From assembly GCA_034509425.1 (NCBI GenBank), contig JAVTVJ010000518.1, forward strand, positions 496,001 to 560,000: a stretch of DNA of 64,000 nucleotides, given 5' to 3'. This DNA is from Eopsaltria australis. Taxonomy: Eukaryota > Chordata > Aves > Passeriformes > Petroicidae. The notes under the pieces were generated by a model. It had not been told where the DNA came from, did not search any database, and saw only the letters and a list, made by a program, of their open reading frames with translations. This document shows, one piece after another, positions 25,916 to 37,969 of this stretch; the stretch's first letter is position 1, and the number at the start of each line of letters is the position of its first letter. The position numbers were made by a program, and so were the translations under genes.

Positions 25916-27009
25916 GTATTCCACATCTCCATTTACTTCCATGAAAGCTTAGACTCATCCCTCACATACAGGTCCTATTAAGTGTAAACGTCTACATCTA
26001 AGCTGGAAATCCACTCTTTATTTCTGTTCACATTTAGCTAAAATCAATTTATTCCTACAGAATTCCTTTTTCTTAATGAAGTATGTTTCTGTCAGGGAAC
26101 TTTAAACTTTAAGCAGTTTACTGACAGTAAATCCAATTTTTTTACTATCACTGGCTTTTAAATGCTTCAAATGTGATATGAAAGAGGGGGAACAGCAATC
26201 CCTACTCATTTATTCTATTCCATTGAATAGCATGTGTTCGTCATACTATTTTTTTATCACCTCTTTTCTCTCTTTATCAAAGGAAGACAATTTCATTATT
26301 TTTTTTGTCTTTTGTACAAGAAAATAATTTCTATTCCCATTAGTGGACCCCTTAATTGGTTGTCCATAATCTTTTTTTTTCAACCTTTTGGCAGGTTTCT
26401 ATACATAGCTTTCAAGGTCCAAACATTATTTTGCCTTTAGAGATTGCTTTTTCTCCTTTAACACCTCAACTTTAAATCATTCTTTACTCTTCTGTCCCCA
26501 GAGGAACACTGAACACAATGTTTAATGAGCTATCTGCAGTGTCTCTTTCTTAAGTTGATTCAATAGATAAAGGACATTATAAGATGCATGAACAGTGATG
26601 TTTTCCTTTCACAATTATAGTTTACATATATTTTAATAGAGGAAATGCCAGACCTGCAGAAAGTTCCTCCGATCACCTGTGAATAATTAATTTGTGTTTA
26701 AAATATATACACATGCTTATGAGGAATAGAATTAATTTTCAAACATTTACAATTTGCAATAAAATTTAATGCTATTTCAGCAAAAAAATAGCTTCTTCTG
26801 TAGTGCTTTGAATTTCAAATTCATTCTTAGTTTACCTTTCCTATACTCCCTTGAAATATAAGCAGTATATCACGAGCTAATTTTGAAAAAACTGACATGT
26901 AATGTGGTGTACATTAGAATTAAATGATTAAAGCAGACTTCATAATAGCACAAACTACTTCACAAGTGCTCAAATTATTGTCCTTTCCAACAAACATAAT
27001 CATGTCAAA
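25916..27009. other. AT-rich noncoding DNA
   Basis: Nothing recognisable. T-rich tracts between 26245 and 26400 give a hydrophobic-looking plus-strand frame that is a composition artefact. Confidence 0.6.
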
Positions 27010-27960
27010 GCTACAACAACACCAGAAACAGCAAAAGGCTGGAAAAGGGACATGAAGTTAAAGAACATAAAAATTCCTGCATAGAATTTTTAAAATGTCT
27101 TTTTCATATGACTGAAACATAACTTGCAAGGAAAGGAACAGCTAATGGGAAGCAAAGCTTAAACTTCACACGTGAAACTGCTGTCAACAACTACACAGTA
27201 AAAGACACTTGATAAGACTGTCAGCTGATTTTCCAGACATTTGAGGAGCCTGTATAATAGAACAGATGAAGAGAAAAAAGTAGGAGCAGTGATTTTTGAT
27301 AAAAAATAGAAGTTTAGGTTAAGAGGCTGGTTCAGAAAAATTATAGGACAAAAGACTTTTGGAAATGTGGGGCACAGGAAAACATCAATCTACAGTCAAA
27401 GAAGCAGAAAGCCTATATGAAAAATCAAACTGGCAGAAAAATAACTGGTATTGGCAGAATGAAGGGAGAGAACTAGAGATGAGCAATAAGAAAAGATTCA
27501 TTTACATTTGGAAGATGTGAAAATACAAATGTGATTAAAAAAAAGTAAGAAACAGTAAAAGAGCAGATTAGAGGTAGATTTGCAGGAATTCTTGGAAAAC
27601 TAAGAAAGTTGATTAATCAGGACTGGATCTGAGCCAAGAAATTGCATTTATCTAATGGGATTTTAGCTGTCTGTAATAAAAACAGCATAAGGGATTCTAG
27701 ATGCCTAAATTAGAACTAGAAGTCTAAGTAGTACATACAAAGCTGACAAAAATATCATAAGAGTCAGTCAGAAATATCAAAAGGAGTTAGGATAGAGAAA
27801 AGAAACAAACTCACAACCAAAATGAAGCAAAGAGAAATAACCTAAAGCTAACTGCAAGACTTTTCCCTTACCAGAAAGAACCTAGATCAAGAGAAAACAC
27901 TAATAAATTGAAGAAGGAAATCTAGAATTCAGAGTGCTATCCAACAGCTATTAGTCTCTG
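27010..27960 (+). other. purine-rich (A-rich) strand-asymmetric block, unclassified
   Basis: For about 950 bases the plus strand is strongly enriched in A and G over T and C, ending near 27960 where composition returns to normal. Such asymmetry is typical of old retroelement internal regions, but no LTR, primer site or protein motif was recognised and no frame is open. Confidence 0.35.
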
Positions 27961-28140
27961 AAGCCTTTTTCCTGTGGAAAGAAAATGTCCTTTTCTGTGT
28001 ATGCTGGTTCCCATCTCCTACCAGATATAAATTTCAGCCGCCTCACATCTTTACTGGGTTCATGCTTTGGGTTGATCAGTGAAGCACACAGGAGAATTGA
28101 GAAAGAAATCAGAGAATAATTAGTTTGTATTTTTTTTCAG

Positions 28141-28280
28141 TGTTAAGCAATTTATATTCATTCACACACACAAGCAAAACACCCCAGTGTAATAACCATA
28201 TTACAAATGTAAATTCAAACATTCTGAAGTTCAGAAAAAGCCAAGAAAATATTTTCTTCAAAACCCCAATAAATTAACTC
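28141..28280. other. short spacer with CA-rich run
   Basis: Includes a brief (CA) run at about 28162-28172; otherwise unremarkable. Confidence 0.4.
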
Positions 28281-28299
28281 TCTTATACTAATACATTTC

Positions 28300-28382
28300 C
28301 ATTTTGGTGGTTTTTTGGTTGATTTTGGGGGTTTTTTGCTTGTTTATTTGTTTTGGGTTGGATTTTTGTTTGTTCGTTTGGG

Positions 28383-28417
<35 letters not shown>

Positions 28418-28420
28418 CAA
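28300..28420. repeat. G/T-rich low complexity ending in T20-A8
   Basis: TTTG/GGTTTT-type repeats run into an uninterrupted T tract at about 28390-28409 that switches directly to A8 at 28410-28417. The minus-strand 74-codon frame over it is a translation of this repeat. Confidence 0.85.
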
Positions 28421-28425
28421 CCAGA

Positions 28426-30879
28426 AAAAGTTAACTGAAGTAGAATTCAGAAGAGTTCTAAAGGACAAACAGTTGTGATGAACTAACAGTGATTGTGACA
28501 GCGGCATGTTTATACAGTAATCTAAAGAATAAAGTTGGAATTAAACTTGTGGAAAAAACAAGGTAAAACACACGTGTGCACACACATCCATATATTTATA
28601 AATGTGCTTTGTAAGCTGAAAACTGTTTGAATGATTTTTGAATTTATAGCACTACTTGATTTGTCAAACTCCCTTGAAACATTTACTCAAATACTGTAAA
28701 TATTTACCATGGTGAGATATATTATTGCATAGTATAAACAATTTTGTAGCTGAGAAAATGGTTCAATGTAAATTAAAGGCTTGACTTTGTGTTAGGGAAC
28801 CATATTTCATCAGTTCCTTGTCCTTTATTTGTAAAGTAAGCCACATGAAATTAGACTGCAGTACTGCTACATGTGGCTGAGCTATTAGAAGCAGCGGAAC
28901 AGTGTGGCTTGCAAAAGCAAAGGACAGTATGCATTCCAATTTTAAAAGATATTAAATTATCAGGATTAGAAAATTATAGGCAGATTGTTTTATTCCTTTG
29001 TATTTGAATTTCCAAGCAGAATTTGAGAGTTAAACTTTGGTCACAAGATGGTCAAATGTGTTTTGTGTTAATGTACATTTAATATGAATTACTATATTTC
29101 AAAAGACTAAAGTAGAAGAAGCTTCATTTCAGGCTGCATGAGTTTACTAGGAGTCTTGGGGTTTTATCCATGAGATTGATCTGTGTTGAAGTCTGTAGTG
29201 GTATATGTCAGTTATATATTTGGTGTAGTTTTTATCGTTAAATAAAGTCAGATTGAGTATTGTGGGCAGTATGTGTCCTCATACTGCCAAGGAGACACAA
29301 CCTTAAAATACAAAGCAGAATGATCAGCTTAATTAGCTGGTATGTCAATGCTTTACTTCCAGTGGACCTCACTGAAGAAATACTATCATGGATTCAATAA
29401 CTTTCTCTAGTGTTTTTTTCTTAGTTGTAAACATATTTCAAAGGACTTCACTAGCAAACAGTACATGATGGAAAAGAATAGAAAAAGCCACTAGTATTTA
29501 AATTTTAATTTGAAATCCTTAAAAAAATACACCTTACTGTCATAGTCCCATCTAACATCTCTTTTATTCTGTAGTTTTAGCTGGTAACAGATTGTTAACT
29601 GATATGCCTTATTTAAATTTTTCTTTCCTTTTTTATAAATCTTCAGCTAAAACAAAATGGACTTGCTTGAAAAAATGGGGGGATGCATTTCTTAAATTCG
29701 TTGTGTTAAGAGTTTTCAAACTACTTGCCATGTTTGAAGTAAAAATTTAAAATCCGTGTTTGCTTAATGCTTATACGATTTTATTGCACAAAACTGGAAA
29801 TCTTCATATTGGAAAATCAGGATTAATTTTATTTAAGCATTAAATTTAGCTAATGCAATTTAGTTCTGTGGAGAAAACTGGTTGAAAATTCATCTTTACC
29901 TTTTTGGAATGAACAGTCTAGATCAGTAGAAGGTAACATCTGGGATTAGTTGATAGCTGTAGTCCAGTTTTGTTCCCTATATGGACAAATATTTTGGTGT
30001 TTTTGCCACCTGGCTAATAGTAATCAGTTTCCTTTTCTACAGTTCCTTTTCCATTCTAGGTTGGAATGAGTTTTGAGGAATCTATTTAGAGAATGGATTC
30101 AGAAAAAGGGTTTTCAAATGACCAGTTCTGTAATAGCTGACGTAACAGCCCTTCGATTTTTCTCTTGATAGCTGTGGGATTACTTTTAGTCTTAATTTTT
30201 TTCACTAATACTAAGGAATAAGACAAGACACAAGATGTTTTATTATAGGCCTCCCTGAATATTCTCCTTAAATTGAGCTCTCCAAAGAAAACCAAAAGGA
30301 TCTTTCTGAACTGAAGAAGCCATGTTTTATTAGAAACCTAACTAGAATAACACATATATTTTGAAATGGGCCACTCAAAGTGATCAGATAAGACAGAATA
30401 GTGACAAAAGGAACTTTTAAGAAAATAATCTCCATGTACACTGTGTCCTTCCCTATTGGGAGTTGTATTCACATAGAGTTTTTGCCAACTCAGTAACTCC
30501 CCAAATTCCTATAGACTCTGCTATCACAAACACTGGTTATGCTGTAAGCAGTCTGTTCTTTGAATATACTTGTTTCCATGTCTTCCTATCCTTCCATAAA
30601 ATCTGGAAACTGCTGAACTTGGCCATTCACTGCCAAAGGCAGACAATCTCATGTTCTCTCCAGTATTCCCACGACCCTCAGTCATCAGGTTTTTAAGTGA
30701 TGATATCATAGAAAATGGGACCAAACAGATATAGCACATTATATTCATCACAAAGGCTAAGATTTGCCTTGTTGCACTAAACAATATTGAACAGAGAAGT
30801 TTCTGTCATCACTCTAGGCAGCTCAAAGGAAAATGCTGCAGAAATGAAACCGAAGGTAAAAATGCTAGTGTTGGCGTTA
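28426..30879. other. AT-rich noncoding DNA
   Basis: No gene or known repeat was recognised. Confidence 0.6.
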
Positions 30880-31520
30880 CAGAAAACAGAGACCTTTCAA
30901 TTGGAAAGGACCTCTGCAGATCCTAATACAGGACTCAGTTCAGAATTACATCAAGATCAAGGCCTTGAAGGTTCTCAACCATTAATATTTTCCAAGAATG
31001 AAATTTTTACCATGACTCTGGGCCTAACCACTCTTATTACAAATTTTTCTTATCCTTATAGATAATTAGAATTCCTTCTGTGTCCATTGTTTCTTCTCCC
31101 TTTGTGTGTACCTGTGAGAAAAGTCTGACTCTACCTTTCTTTTAACATTTCTTAGTGTTCTTGAAGTCAACAATAATATCCCTTCCTGTGTTGCCAGCAG
31201 TTTAAACAAACTTGTCTCCTTCAGTCTCTCCTGGTACATCTGGTGCCCTGGGCTCTCTACAGAGAGTATCTGTTACTGATACTTTCCAACTTGTTGGCAC
31301 TGCTATGGCCTGGGGTTCCCAAATCTGGTCATACATGGCCACTGGAACATCTCTGGAATGATAATCACTGTCCTCAGCCTGCTCTTTCTGAGGCCACCTT
31401 TCATCTCTGCAGGCACACTTCTACAATATCCAGCTTGCAGTTCAAACTTGCCTGCCACCAGAGTTAGAAAACTTTCCCCTGCAGCTAAAACTAAACTCCT
31501 CTACATATTCAGCTCCCTTG
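30880..31520 (-). mobile_element. old, highly diverged CR1 LINE fragment, reverse orientation
   Basis: The plus strand holds TTGGAAAGGACCTCTGCAGATCC at 30901-30923, the reverse of a CR1 3' end. Further right, from about 31080, come patches in the order expected for a reversed CR1: a TCTCTCCTGGTACATCTGGTG block, TTGGCACTGCTATGGCCTGGGGTTCCCAAATCTGG, and CAGCTTGCAGTTCAAACTTGCCTGCCACCAGAGTTAG, which parallels the 'ancestor' text for the ORF2 C-terminal region. Matches are patchy, so the boundaries are approximate and part of 30950-31070 may be unrelated. Confidence 0.7.
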
Positions 31521-31985
31521 TAATCATATTACCTGGTCTACTTAGATTTAGAATTTATTTCCCCTACTCTGGGTAAGCATGAAATAAATAACAAGAATAT
31601 GTTCACTAAATCTCAGTTGAAAACCTGGGTGAACAGCATGCATGAGTGAAAAGGAGTAATATCTTCCTCTATCTCTGACATAGGAACATAGACACTTAAC
31701 AGGACAGAGCTACCATTTTTGAGAAATTTCTTAAATACATTCCATATTCTAGATGTGTAAGCACACCTTAGTGCCTGATCACTTGGTCAAAGGATCTCAT
31801 TGATCTGTTTTTCCCCCCAGCAACTTAGATGGGCTAAGAAGGCAAACATCATTTGGTTTATTTATTTGGGTTCCTAATCACAAGTTAAATTAATCAAGTT
31901 CTTTGGGAAAGGAAATCTAGTAACAGGTGAGCAGTCCAAAGTGCCCAGTGGTATTCTCCAAGACAGAAACAGAGAGATGATCTCA

Positions 31986-32003
31986 GGGTGGTGGTGGTGG
32001 TGG
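31986..32003 (+). repeat. (GGT)n microsatellite
   Basis: Five tandem GGT units at 31986-32003. Confidence 0.9.
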
Positions 32004-32388
32004 CAAGCTAACTAAATCAAGGGGTACAGTGTTTCCTTGTAGGAATTTTTAAACAAATTCTATGTATATGGCTCATTATTGTTACAGATTAATCTCCAGA
32101 AGGTATATGTATATTACAACACTTTTATAGTGTTTTGCTATTTTGTATGATATCTTTAGACTCTGTTACGGCAGGAAATATTATTAAATAACTATTCTTC
32201 ACAAAGACAGATTTTTTTTTCCTGTCCAAAAAGTATAAACATTAATATTTCTCTTTTTAACATTTCTTTGTGAAGTGTTCAAAAGCCACAAGGGTATACT
32301 TGTTCTCTAAGAAATTATGACATTTCTTGGAAATATGCAGATTTTTCAGTTTATTCTGCCTTTGTTCGATTCTTTTTCTATTTTTCAG

Positions 32389-32463
32389 TGTGTTTTATGT
32401 GGAAATGACCTTCCCAAAAATTTAGACAATATTCCTATGTCCACTATAACATCAAACAGGAAA
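32389..32463 (+). other. candidate internal exon, 75 bases, CxxC-G motif
   Basis: Seen: the sequence is preceded by a long pyrimidine tract ending TTCTATTTTTCAG (to 32388) and followed by GTAAGT (32464-32469). The 75 bases are a multiple of three and open in frame 1, giving 25 residues: C-V-L-C-G-N-D-L-P-K at the start and I-T-S-N-R-K at the end. The C-x2-C-G start resembles half of a zinc-binding or disulfide-rich module. Inferred: it could be an in-phase cassette exon of a plus-strand gene whose other exons are not identified. No family is recognised. The open frame continues on both sides, so openness alone is weak evidence; the splice signals are the main support. Confidence 0.3.
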
Positions 32464-35400
32464 GTAAGTTCAGCTATAAGTAGATTAACACTGCAAAATG
32501 TAAGAAGTACACTTTGATTACTGCTTTAAAGTGCTGTAAATCTGGATTTTGTATCATTTGGAAGTGAAAATTAATTAAAATCAGTCTAATAGTACTGACA
32601 GCTAAACAGAAAGGATTTTCTTTCTGTGTCATGAGCATAGTGCAACAAGGGAGAGCTCCCCACAAGCAAAGAGATTTCATTCAGGGGCTTGTGAGCACAT
32701 AAGCAGTGATGAGAACAACCTGCACATCAGATGTGGCTGGCCTGACAAAAGCACAGTGCTCTGCACACAGTGCTCTGCATACAGTTAGCAACCAGATTTT
32801 TCCTGTCATGTTGGAGATGAGTAATTCGAGCAAGATAGCTATTAAGGTCCTTTGGCATGATTACAGGTGACAGATGTCTTCTGTTCCAGTTCCAGGAAAC
32901 AGGCATTTCTCAAAAAAATTGGCATTTTTCTTAAAAAAAGAGGAAAGAGCTGGGAAGCCTGGGTTAGGCTTAAGCACTTGGATTGCTATAAAGCTCATTT
33001 TCAGTTATATTCTTATTGCTACTAAATTGAATTGTAAACTAAGCTGAATAAAACAAGGAATGGGAAGGTGGGAAACATTTTTTTTCTCACATTGCATAAC
33101 TAAACAGGTTTCTTTTTTAACAAGAGCAGTTCTAAGTTGTAACTTGATTTTGTAACTTAGTTGCAGCTGAAAGATCTTCCAAAATAAACAAGATTACAGA
33201 TCAATGAACAAAAGAGCCGTATATTTTGTCAGTCCAAATATATATTTTGATGAAACATGCATGGATGGAAATCCCCTTTAGAGACCTTTATATACCCTCT
33301 AAAAAAGGGTATTTGTTCGAATTCAAGGACTGGGTGATGTGTGATGTCATTCTCAGTTTTGTACTTATGGAATACCATTAATTAACTTGTTGCATCCATT
33401 GAAAAAATGTGAAGAAAACATCAAGCTACAGTGATTTCATGTTTGTTTTGTAATTTGAAAAAATAATACATAAATATCTTCACAAATCTTGAGAAGAGTG
33501 GATTAACACTGCAGGTATGGAAGTAGAAATTTTTTACTTTATTGTTTAACATCAATAAATTAGTTGAATATTAGGTAATTATTATTTTATCTTAAACAAT
33601 CAACCTTTAGAAAAGTGTTCATAATTTCATCTAATATATATGTTTAAGAGTTTAGATTGAAATCTACAGAAGTTTTCATTCCTCTGATATTTTTCATGAT
33701 GCATTTCTATGAGCAACCTGTCTGTGCAGTAGAACAACTCCTTGGCCAAGTCAGCTACTTCTGATAGGAGGGGACTGGGTTGTTTTCATTATATTTCTGT
33801 TAGTATATAAAAATGTATGCTCATAGGCATAGGAATGGAACCAATGAAAGTGAAAGGTATAACTTCCACCACTGAGAAGAAAAATATTATCTTTTCCTTT
33901 ATTTTATATACAGAAGTACACAATTCAGATTTTTCAGTTATTCCTTAGAATTTAAAAAATGTTTGTGTTCTTGTTTGTGACAATATGAAAAAAAGGAAGC
34001 TGTTATTTCCCAATTTTAATTTACCACTTTTTGTTGTTGCATATTAGCATTGATTAATAGTACTTTCTAATTTCAAATGAGAGAAAAGCCAGTGCAAAAG
34101 AAACCCTTCATAAAAATAACTAGTGTTCTGAAATGAAAAATAAAATTAATTAATTCCTACAGTGAGGCAACCGTAGTTTTGATGAACTTAAAATCGAGAT
34201 ATATTTGATCCAGAGAATTGTCTGGGTTTTTTTTCCACAGTACTTATTCTAACTATTTGCTGTCCCTGACAACATTCAAAATAGAAATTTAGCTCTTTCA
34301 ATTGAAATAAACATGCCAAAATCTTGTGGCAATAGCCTTGATCCTTGCTCTAAGGAAAACAAGCTTCTGTTCTTGTCAGGGCTAGTAACATGAACTAGGA
34401 AGCTAAGATTAATCATTTCTGTTTGAGCTGAAGAATCCAAATGCCACGCTACTCTCAGACACACTGAAAATTCAACAATTACTTCTGGAGCTTATGCTGT
34501 TCTCCAGCCTTCTTTTCCGTGTTTTGCACTGGTGTGTTTATTTTTTCTACCCTCCTATTAGCTGCTGGATTATGCTTTAAGCATGTTTTGTTTTCTCAGT
34601 GGCATAACATCACCAGACAGCCCAAGGGACTTACCTTCTAGTACCCAAACTTAGTAATTAAACTGTCAGTGTAGCATGATTTCTGAAGCAATAATAATGT
34701 CATAGGGATGTGTTTCTTCCCGTTTGCAGAACACCTTGAAACATATGTTAGTGTTTGCATGTATACATATATATCCACGCAGTTTTATATATAGGTGGAT
34801 ATATGAGAAAGACAAAGAAAGACAGATGTTACATAGCCATCTCTGCATACGTGCATTTATCTCCACATGTATAGTGTGTCAGCTTCTTGGTATAAACAGC
34901 ACTGTATTCTGCACCAATTTGGTAACTACAATGTTGCACCTTACATGTATAGGTGGATTTTTTCCAAAATTGTGATGCTCCCAAGATTATTCTTGCACTG
35001 GAACCAAAATACATAAAAAAGTCTTCTAAAAACAGTTGTCTTCTCTAGATTTTATGAAAACAAACACAAATGTAGACGTGTAAATAACTTGAATTTTCAG
35101 TGGTAGAATGATCACAAGTTTGTTGCCTTGTATGTTTTAGTGTTAATCTAAAGGTAATCTTGAAAAAATTCCAAAACAATGGAGTTGTGTAACAGTGTCG
35201 TGCAATGAAAAGTATGCGGTATGTACACGCATTTTTCAGATGGGTGCAAACTTAATTGATGAGTAAAGGAGCAATAATGAAGGCCTTTGTCAAATTTTAT
35301 GACATGGTGGAAATTGTGGTTTTCACCATCTGTTAACTGTCTGTTAATTCTGTTGCTGTGTTTAACACAGTTGCTTTAGTGCAGTGATGAAGGCTATTAA

Positions 35401-35840
35401 GAGAAAGGTACATTTTTCTAAGCATTATCAGCCGAAATTTTAGTGTTTAAACAAAATATGAAGATTTTGAGAGAACACACTTTAATTTATGTGGAGTTTG
35501 CATAAAGTAATGGTTTATGGGGCAAGTCTCTTTAGTGCCTTTTGAAAACTACATTCTTGCTGGTTGCTTCCTACAACACATCTGTGAACTTTTCAGTTAT
35601 TCTTTATTATTCTTTTTTCTTATTTATTCTTTTTATTCAGTTACACTAGTATTGTGATGACAATATGCTTGCCATTGTCTAGACAGAAACATCTGATTCT
35701 CCCAGAACTTACTGAAAAATATGATTTATTTTACATTCCGAGACAGTAAGGTATGAAAGAGAAAAGATCATATAAAAATTTTGCCCCAATTCTTGTAAGC
35801 TCCACACAAGTAGTGAAAGAACACAATAAGACCACTCTGT
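32464..35840. other. AT-rich noncoding DNA
   Basis: No gene or transposon was recognised. A short tandem duplication lies at 32752-32784. Overlapping frames at 34666-35014 on both strands are chance. Confidence 0.55.
32752..32784 (+). repeat. short tandem duplication
   Basis: ACAGTGCTCTGCA occurs twice in succession, the second followed by TACAG where the first has CAC; the unit is about 14-15 bases. Confidence 0.8.
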
Positions 35841-35844
35841 AGGT

Positions 35845-36775
35845 TTCTACTGTACAGGCTGAATAAATTCAACTCTCTTGGCCTTTCCTCATAGCAGAGG
35901 TGCCCCACCCCTTGGATCATTTTTGTGGCCCTCTCTGGAAGCACTCCAGCAGGTCCACATCTTTCCTGTGCTAAGGGTTCCAGAGCTGGATGCAGTGCTG
36001 CAGGTGGTGTGTCATGAGACTGGAGCAGAGGGGCAAAATCCCCTCCCTGATCCTGCGCCCACGCTGCTTTGGATGCAGCCCAGGACACTTTTGGCTTTCT
36101 GGGCTTTAAGTGCAAATTGCTGATTCATGTCAAACTTCTCAACCACCAGCACCCCCAAGTCCTTGTCATCAGGACTGCCCTGGGTCTGTTCAGCCTGTAT
36201 TGATAACAGGGATTGCTCTGACCCAAGTGTAGCCCCTTTTACTTGTCCTTGTTGTACCTCATGAGGTTCACATAGGATCACTTCTCAAGCTTGTCCAGGT
36301 CTCTCTGGATGACATTCTGCCCTTAATGTGCAGCAACTGCACCACTCAGCTGGGTGTCATCTGCAGATTTGATGAGGGTGCACTCAACTCCACTGCCTAT
36401 GTCACTCATGAAGGTATTAAACAGTACTGGACCCAATATAGACCCCTGAGGGACACCACTGGTCAGCGATCCTCACATCAACATTGAGCCATTGACCACT
36501 ATCCTCCGGATGTGACTATCCAACGGATTTCTTATCCATCTGACAGTCCATCCATGAAATCCATCTCTCTCCAACTCATAGAGAAGGATGTTGTAGGGGA
36601 TCATGTCAAAGGCTTTACAGAAGCACAGATAGATGACATCTATAGCCCTTCCCTTGTCTACTGATGGGGTCATTTCATCATAGAAGACCAAGAGGCAAGG
36701 CAGGACTTGCCCTTGATGAAACCATTCTGGCTATTTTGAATCACCTCTCTGTCCTCCATCAACCTTAGCTACTAA
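35845..36775 (-). mobile_element. CR1 LINE, reverse orientation, ORF2 reverse transcriptase and C-terminal region
   Basis: Reversed CR1 text is continuous: GGCCTTTCCTCATAGCAGAGGTGCC, ATCATTTTTGTGGCCCTCTCTGGA, CACCAGCACCCCCAAGTCCTTGTC, CTTGTCCAGGTCTCTCTGGATG, AACAGTACTGGACCCAATATAGACCCCTGAGGGACACCACTGG, and TCAAAGGCTTTACAGAAGCACAGATAGATGACATC. The element lacks its 3' terminal ~300 bases and its 5' end. It is one of the most informative CR1 copies in the window because the ORF2 product can be partly read. Confidence 0.97.
36012..36691 (-). pseudogene. CR1 ORF2 (reverse transcriptase) remnant
   Basis: Family role: ORF2 of CR1 encodes endonuclease and reverse transcriptase for target-primed retrotransposition. 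Seen: the minus-strand frame 36691-36473 reads [18 protein letters not shown], followed by N-I-L-L, W-T-V-R-W-I and V-V-N-G-S. These correspond to the reverse transcriptase motif A region and the segment after it. The residue where CR1 enzymes have the first catalytic aspartate (YLDFSKAFD) is cysteine (TGC) here. The frame breaks near 36473. It resumes at 36281-36012 with [15 protein letters not shown] and V-L-G-C-I, typical of the C-terminal part. It is certainly non-functional: fragmentary, frameshifted and missing a catalytic residue. Confidence 0.93.
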
Positions 36776-36789
36776 TGTATTAGAATTAA

Positions 36790-37965
36790 TGTTTACAAAG
36801 CCAAATATAATGATCTTAAGAGACTGTTTTCAGCTTAGGATATGTTTATATGATCTCCAAAGTCTTTCACTTCAAAGGCTAAATGACTTCTTTGTGAATG
36901 GAATATTAAGGCAGGCAAATCATTTCATTATCTGGCTATTACATCAACACATCAGGATTCCTTCTGAATGCAGTCTGTTGATATGCCCTTGTCTTCTTTC
37001 CAGCTGGCAGTTTCTGGCACTCCATGGAATTTTACAGTTCAGAGTAACCACAACAGTAGAGTCCATTCATAATCTTGCACTTTGAAAATCTTTCATATAA
37101 TGTAGGCCTAAATGCCATACGTACAAACAAATTCTCTCAGAGTAGGGTTCCAATAATATTTTTGGCTGTTCTTTAAGGGAATTTTAAAATGTCACATATT
37201 TTGCAATACATATCACATTCCCTTTTTTTCCCCCTGTTTACAGTGTATAAATCTAAACATACATTCTATTTAAAATTAGTTTTTAAAAAAGTATCATTAG
37301 GCATAGACGTGGGGATGTAAAGCTGTCATGTCTGATCCCACCTATATTTCTGAGCATGCTTAGCTTCTTACCATTAGTGTTCCTTTCTTTCCTTTGTTAA
37401 GTAAAAAAACCAAAAAAACAACATAAAATCAAACATGCTCTGTTCTCTTCCAAACTTCACAGTGTGGAATTTGGCCTGTGGCTGTTCAAGTTCTGTCTGA
37501 ACCAGGATATATGTTCTGCTTTGTGGTGACACTTGGCAAAACATATAAAATGAAAGCCTGAACTGGCCATGTTCCTCTTTCACTAAACAGACTCCCAGAG
37601 GCACAGCATTTCTGATAAGTAACTTCCTGTTAAGACAGGCTTCTTACTTGCTCTGGGTGCCAAGGTTAAGTTCCTGATGAAGATTCATCCGAACAACTCT
37701 TGATTGTCTCCCCTGAAGGCTGTCTGCTGCAGAGTCACTTCATAAGCAGCAGGGTTGACAAACTCTGCTTTTAGAAAAGGAATTATAACATTAATGGTAA
37801 TGGAAAGAAAAAGATGAGTTGTCATAAATGCTGCTTGATGTTTTGTTTTGCTTTGGTGTTTTTTAAATTATTAAAGCAATATTTTAGCAACTACATCTTG
37901 CTTTGAATGGGTATTTTTCACAGCCAATCCAATATCTCCTGATGAGATCTGGAATTTTAAAAAGA
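36790..37965. other. AT-rich spacer between two CR1 fragments
   Basis: No CR1 text is recognised here. A 98-codon plus-strand frame (36789-37085) has no domain I know. Some TA-rich stretches lie near 37200-37300. Confidence 0.5.
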
Positions 37966-37969
37966 ATCT

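Noticed and set aside
28283..28507. Minus-strand 74-codon frame with K/N/Q-rich tail
   Set aside because: It translates the G/T-rich low-complexity tract and the T20 run.
35768..36123. Plus- and minus-strand frames of 81 and 115 codons
   Set aside because: They overlap the CR1 ORF2 C-terminal remnant; the plus-strand one is a shadow.
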